In this document: one piece after another, positions 60,179 to 64,000 of the stretch
How positions within the stretch are numbered: position 1 is the stretch's first letter
How the letters are laid out: the number at the start of each line of letters is the position of its first letter
Origin: Larkinella bovis
Lineage (GTDB): Bacteria > Bacteroidota > Bacteroidia > Cytophagales > Spirosomataceae
Direction: 5' to 3'
DNA length: 64,000 bases
NCBI RefSeq assembly: GCF_042655385.1
Contig: NZ_JBHSMA010000001.1
Coordinates: 1,550,001 to 1,614,000, forward strand
Made by a program: the position numbers and the translations under genes
The notes under the pieces: model-generated
The model's input: the letters and a program-made list of their open reading frames with translations, nothing else
Told to the model about the DNA's origin: nothing
The model's database searches: none

Positions 60179-62091
60179 TACTTCACGCCCACCAGCGCCC
60201 CGGCTTTGATTTCCTCCACTACGCCCGGATCGAGGAGTGTGGACGTATCACCCAGATTGGCGGTTTCGCCCTCGGCAATTTTCCGCAGAATCCGGCGCAT
60301 GATTTTACCGGAACGGGTTTTGGGCAACCCGCTGACAAACTGCACCTTATCGGGCTTGGCGATCGGTCCGATCACCCGGCTAACAGTTGCGAGAATATCG
60401 CGCTTCATCAGATCCGCATCACTGTGCGAAACCGTATTTTCGGCAATGACATAGGCGTAAATGCCCTGGCCCTTGATGTCGTGCGGGTAACCCACCACGG
60501 CACTTTCGACCACCCCCGTGTGCATGTTGATGGCGTTTTCGACCTCTGCGGTTCCGATGCGGTGGCCCGACACGTTCAGCACGTCATCGACCCGGCCCGT
60601 GATGCGGTAGTAGCCATCTTCGTCGCGCAGACAGCCGTCGCCCGTAAAATACAAGCCTTTGTAGGTGCTGAAATACGCCTGGCGGCACCGTTCATGATCG
60701 CCGTAGGTGGTCCGGATAATCCCCGGCCACGGAAACTTCATACACAGATTGCCGCTGACGCCGTTGCCTTCAATCTCCTCCCCGTTTTCGTCCACCAGAA
60801 TTGGCTGAACACCCGGCAGCGGCAGTGTCGCGTACGTCGGTTTGGTCTTGGTCAGCCCGGCAATGGGCGAGATCAGGATCCCGGCGGTTTCGGTTTGCCA
60901 CCACGTATCCACAATTGGACAGCGGTTTTTCCCGATATGATCATCGTACCAGTGCCAGGCTTCCTCGTTGATTGGTTCGCCCACCGAACCGAGTACTTTC
61001 AGGGAACTCAGGTCGTGGCTTTCCACTTTATCCAGCCCAAAACCCATCAGCGAGCGAATGGCCGTCGGAGCGGTATACAGAATATCGACTTTGTACTTAT
61101 CGACAATGTCCCAGAACCGCCCGGCATCCGGCCAGGTTGGAACCCCCTCGAAAAGCAGGCTGGTGGCTCCGCAGGCCAGCGGTCCGTACACGATATAGCT
61201 ATGGCCGGTGATCCAGCCAATGTCCGCCGTACAGAAATGTACCCAGCCCGGTTCATACTGGAACACGTTCTGGAAAGTGTAGGCGGCATAAATCATGTAC
61301 CCTCCGCAGGTGTGCACCACGCCCTTCGGCTTGCCGGTCGAACCCGAGGTATAGAGGATAAAGAGCATGTCTTCGGCATCCATTTCTTCGGCAGGGCATT
61401 CGGCCGTCACCTGCTTCAGTTCCTGCTCCATCCAGACGTCGCGGCCTTTGATCATCGAAACCGGGGTGCGGGTGCGGGTCAGCACCACCACTTTCTGAAC
61501 GCTGGGGCACTGCACGAGCGCGTCATCGACGGTTTCCTTCATCGGAATTTCCTTGTTGCCCCGAAAAGCGCCATCGGACGTAATCACCAGCCGGCATTGG
61601 GCGTCGTTAATCCGGTCTGCAATCGATTGAGCGGAAAAACCGCCAAACACCACGGAGTGAATCGCCCCGATGCGGGCGCAGGCCAGCACCGAAATGGCCA
61701 GTTCGGGCACCATTGGCAGGTAAATACAAACGCGGTCGCCTTTGCCAACGCCATTGCGTTTGAGGACATTCGCCACCCGGCAAACCTGATCGTGCAGCAT
61801 CCGGTACGTCAGGGTTACCCCGGCTTCGTTCGGGTCGTTGGGCTCCCAGATAATGGCGGGTTGGTCGCCCCGCTCCGCCAGATGCCGGTCCAGGCAATTT
61901 TCGGTGATATTGAGTTTACCACCTACAAACCATTGCACATTCGGTTCTTCAAAATTCCATTGAAGTGTTTTCTTCCAGGGCTTGCGCCATTGAAAATTCT
62001 GGGCAATTTCGGCCCAAAAACCTTCGGGATCTTCGACACTGTATCGATAAGCCTCCTGATATTCCTCAAAGGTTTGGATTCGGAAATTCAT
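60178..62091 (-). CDS. acs: Acetyl-CoA synthetase (AMP-forming)
   Basis: The protein is 637 aa, near the usual 650. Motifs are 'ILYTSGSTGKPKGVVHTCGG' (ATP loop), 'TWWQTETAGILISPIAG', 'YFTGDGCLRDEDGYYRITGR' (hinge) and 'LPKTRSGKIMRRILRKIAEG' with the regulatory lysine. It forms acetyl-AMP from acetate and ATP and then acetyl-CoA. It is cytosolic. Downstream lies the hairpin element H; upstream, two membrane genes on the same strand (small membrane protein and MHS transporter) are compatible with organic-acid uptake. Confidence 0.95.
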   Translation of the reverse strand: MNFRIQTFEEYQEAYRYSVEDPEGFWAEIAQNFQWRKPWKKTLQWNFEEPNVQWFVGGKLNITENCLDRHLAERGDQPAIIWEPNDPNEAGVTLTYRMLHDQVCRVANVLKRNGVGKGDRVCIYLPMVPELAISVLACARIGAIHSVVFGGFSAQSIADRINDAQCRLVITSDGAFRGNKEIPMKETVDDALVQCPSVQKVVVLTRTRTPVSMIKGRDVWMEQELKQVTAECPAEEMDAEDMLFILYTSGSTGKPKGVVHTCGGYMIYAAYTFQNVFQYEPGWVHFCTADIGWITGHSYIVYGPLACGATSLLFEGVPTWPDAGRFWDIVDKYKVDILYTAPTAIRSLMGFGLDKVESHDLSSLKVLGSVGEPINEEAWHWYDDHIGKNRCPIVDTWWQTETAGILISPIAGLTKTKPTYATLPLPGVQPILVDENGEEIEGNGVSGNLCMKFPWPGIIRTTYGDHERCRQAYFSTYKGLYFTGDGCLRDEDGYYRITGRVDDVLNVSGHRIGTAEVENAINMHTGVVESAVVGYPHDIKGQGIYAYVIAENTVSHSDADLMKRDILATVSRVIGPIAKPDKVQFVSGLPKTRSGKIMRRILRKIAEGETANLGDTSTLLDPGVVEEIKAGALVGVK

Positions 62092-62270
62092 AGTATTGAC
62101 AGGCTATAGTTCAGACCGCTAAACTACACACTTATTTGCTTTATCCGGTCCTGCGGGTTGACTCATTAGCCTAAAATTGTTCATTATTCGTAGTGATTCG
62201 GCCTTTTAATCAGTGACCTAGCCCTGCCGGTTTTTCGTCAAAATAGGCCGGCAGGCCCGGTACAAAGCGG

Positions 62271-62489
62271 TTATTTATCGTATTCGCCCTGCCAGGCATA
62301 CCGGCCAAACAGGGCCAGGCCGATGGTAATGGGCAGAAAGATGACAACGATCACGAGCCAGAAAACGAAATCTTCCGTGGATGCGGTTTCGGACGTGAGC
62401 TTTTGAATGGTTTCATAGGGCAGCCCAACCATCAGGGCAATACCGGCCAGCATCCAGACCAGGCCAAGCGTTTTTTTGAGGGCATTCAT
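62271..62489 (-). CDS. Small two-segment membrane protein next to an MHS transporter
   Basis: The protein is 72 aa with two hydrophobic segments (about 8-24 and 42-64), short loops and a cytoplasmic-type basic N-terminus (MNALKKTLG). It starts 11 nt past the stop of the transporter gene on the same strand, so the two are co-transcribed. I believe it belongs to a small family often placed beside Bacteroidota MHS transporters (possibly DUF6814), but I cannot confirm that. It could be a transporter accessory subunit. Confidence 0.7.
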   Translation of the reverse strand: MNALKKTLGLVWMLAGIALMVGLPYETIQKLTSETASTEDFVFWLVIVVIFLPITIGLALFGRYAWQGEYDK

Positions 62490-62500
62490 GGTGAGCAGGG

Positions 62501-64000
62501 TTAGTCGTCGGCCGTTTTGTATTGTTTTTTATCAATGTATAAAGCCCCAATGACCAGGCAAACCAGAGCAATACCGATGGGGTACCACAAGCCCTGAAGA
62601 TACGCATCCGGCGAGCCGGTTTTTCGGGCGGTTTCTACCAGGCTGGTCGCAATGAAGGGGGTTAAACCGCCAAAAACGCCATTCCCGATGTGGTAGGGTA
62701 ACGACATGGAGGTGTACCGAATCCGGGTTGGAAACAGTTCCACCAGAAAAGCCGCAATCGGTCCGTAGACCATCGTAACGTACAAGACCTGAATGAACAC
62801 GAACAAGGTCATCAGGAAAAACGCCTGGTCCCCGAGCGTCACTTCCTTGGTCACTGCCGTCGATGCCGAGCCGGGTTGGGGCTGGATTTCGCGGTAGGTG
62901 GTCCCGTCGGTGAAATATCGGACGGTCGAGGTAGTCGTTTTAAATTCGTTCGTCCCGTCGATACGCTCCTGCTTGGTTTCGATGCTCCGGCGGGGGGCCT
63001 CCTCGAATTTCTGGCTGATGTCCGCCAGGTTGTACATCGCCTTGTAAATCGGCCGGTACGTCAAAACTCCCAGGAGCATCCCGGCCAGCATGATGTTTCG
63101 CCGACCGATTTTATCGGACAATCCGCCAAAAATGACGAAAAAAGGCGTGGCGACCAGCAGCGCCAGCGCAATGATGTAATTCGATTGAGCAAACTCGACA
63201 TTGCAGATTTTCTGGATGAACGACAGGGCGTAAAACTGCCCGGTATACCAGATAACCCCCTGCCCCGCCGTTGCCCCGAACAACGCCAGCAAGACCATTT
63301 TGAGGTTTCCTTTCTTGCCAAAACTTTCTTTTAACGGGTTCGCCGAGATTTTCCCTTCTTTCTTGATTTTCTGAAAAAGGGGCGATTCGTGCATCCGCAA
63401 CCGAATATAAATGGAAACCGCGACCAGCAGAGCCGACAGCAGGAACGGCACCCGCCAGCCCCATTCCGCGAATTTGTCGGTCCCCATCATTTGCCGGGTG
63501 ACCAGAATGACGCCCAGCGAAACGAACAACCCCAGCGTGGCCGTTGTCTGAATAAAACTGGTGAAATAGCCCCGCCGACCGTCAGGGGAGTGTTCCGCCA
63601 CGTAGGTGGCGGCCCCACCGTATTCGCCCCCCAGCGCCAGCCCCTGAACGAGCCGTAGCAGCAGAACCAGAGCCGGTGCCAGCATACCGATGGTTTCGTA
63701 ATCAGGTACGCAGCCAATCAGAAAAGTCGAACCACCCATCAGAACCAGTGTCAGCAGAAAGGTATATTTCCGGCCAACCAGATCGCCCAGCCGGCCGAAC
63801 ACCAGCGCCCCGAACGGGCGTACGATAAAACCGGCGGCAAACGTCGCCAGGGTCGACAAAAAACCGGCTGTTGGATTGTCTTTGGGAAAGAACTGAGCGG
63901 AAAGAATCGTCGCTAAACTACCAAAGATGTAAAAGTCGTACCATTCGATGAGGGTACCGACGGAGGAAGCTGTAATGACCCGCCAAACCCCGCTTGCTTC
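62501..64000 (-). CDS. MFS transporter of the metabolite:H+ symporter (MHS) type, N-terminus outside window
   Basis: The frame is open to the right edge; at least 499 residues are visible. Near the edge it reads 'TASSVGTLIEWYDFYIFG' (MHS TM1 signature), then 'FIVRPFGALVFGRLGDLVGR', the MFS loop 2-3 motif. About 80 residues of soluble sequence between 'VLTYRPIYKAMYNLADI' and 'LGDQAFFLMTLFVFIQ' form an enlarged central loop. MHS proteins import organic acids or osmolytes with protons. Proximity to acs suggests a carboxylate substrate; this is inference. Confidence 0.88.
   Translation of the reverse strand, partial: EASGVWRVITASSVGTLIEWYDFYIFGSLATILSAQFFPKDNPTAGFLSTLATFAAGFIVRPFGALVFGRLGDLVGRKYTFLLTLVLMGGSTFLIGCVPDYETIGMLAPALVLLLRLVQGLALGGEYGGAATYVAEHSPDGRRGYFTSFIQTTATLGLFVSLGVILVTRQMMGTDKFAEWGWRVPFLLSALLVAVSIYIRLRMHESPLFQKIKKEGKISANPLKESFGKKGNLKMVLLALFGATAGQGVIWYTGQFYALSFIQKICNVEFAQSNYIIALALLVATPFFVIFGGLSDKIGRRNIMLAGMLLGVLTYRPIYKAMYNLADISQKFEEAPRRSIETKQERIDGTNEFKTTTSTVRYFTDGTTYREIQPQPGSASTAVTKEVTLGDQAFFLMTLFVFIQVLYVTMVYGPIAAFLVELFPTRIRYTSMSLPYHIGNGVFGGLTPFIATSLVETARKTGSPDAYLQGLWYPIGIALVCLVIGALYIDKKQYKTADD

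Noticed and set aside
60130..62109. Long open frame antisense to acs (659 codons), and similar long antisense frames over other GC-rich genes
   Set aside because: They mirror the codon bias of the true gene on the other strand, have no recognisable domains, and conflict with well-supported proteins.

Overview
The window looks like a Bacteroidota chromosome, most likely Cytophagales (a Spirosoma/Larkinella-like member of the Spirosomataceae). This rests on a type IX secretion C-terminal sorting domain, promoters of the TAnnTTTG type, a CTnDOT-like integrase, WbqC, DUF4105, DUF4403, DUF5672 and FeoB-associated proteins, and a moderately GC-rich core interrupted by very AT-rich foreign DNA. Genus placement is inference.

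Region 1 (1-17.8 kb) is a surface-polysaccharide locus, all on the + strand and largely translationally coupled. It holds a sugar aminotransferase (cut by the window edge), a GT-C membrane glycosyltransferase, WbqC, two acetyltransferases of the left-handed beta-helix type, an acyltransferase-3, eight GT-A/GT-B glycosyltransferases or glycosyltransferase-like proteins, a DUF5672 protein, an O-antigen ligase/polymerase-like protein and a WecA/MraY-type initiating phosphoglycosyltransferase. No flippase or export proteins are in view.

Region 2 (17.8-25.5 kb) is mixed. It contains an FNR-like regulator co-transcribed with an HPP membrane protein behind a perfect FNR-type palindrome, a lipoprotein, an unrecognised membrane protein, and a MarR regulator next to a rifamycin phosphotransferase (rph).

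Region 3 (about 25.8-37.36 kb) is a genomic island that abuts the 3' end of tRNA-Ser(UGA). It combines an integrase/excisionase-like/helicase/primase module, with a cluster of short direct and inverted repeats that looks like a replication origin, and three unusual cargo genes: a 723-aa protein with a PD-(D/E)XK nuclease motif, an unknown 314-aa protein lying between an IS copy and an inverted IS fragment, and a DUF3427-like/DUF3883 fusion. These are candidate defence genes; none is proven.

Region 4 (37.5-64 kb) is ordinary core DNA: phhB, rsmI, DUF4105, inositol monophosphatase, a bacillithiol-transferase-like DinB protein, an orphan FeoB-associated peptide, DUF4403, a metallophosphoesterase, AlkA, a dihaem cytochrome c, three LytS-type kinases without response regulators, an RND efflux pump whose permease is fused to its TolC partner, an Ada-type alkylation-repair operon with an oxygenase interrupted by one TGA, a T9SS cargo protein, an FkbM methyltransferase, acs, a small membrane protein and an MHS-type transporter cut by the right edge.

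The most distinctive unexplained signal is a dispersed family of intergenic inverted repeats (512, 3351, 37824, 40692, 42326, 45371, 60087, plus a half copy at 57455). Their arms are built of degenerate 7-9 nt units, several start on the stop codon of the gene before them, and three share a core sequence. All are in the core regions and none is in the island.
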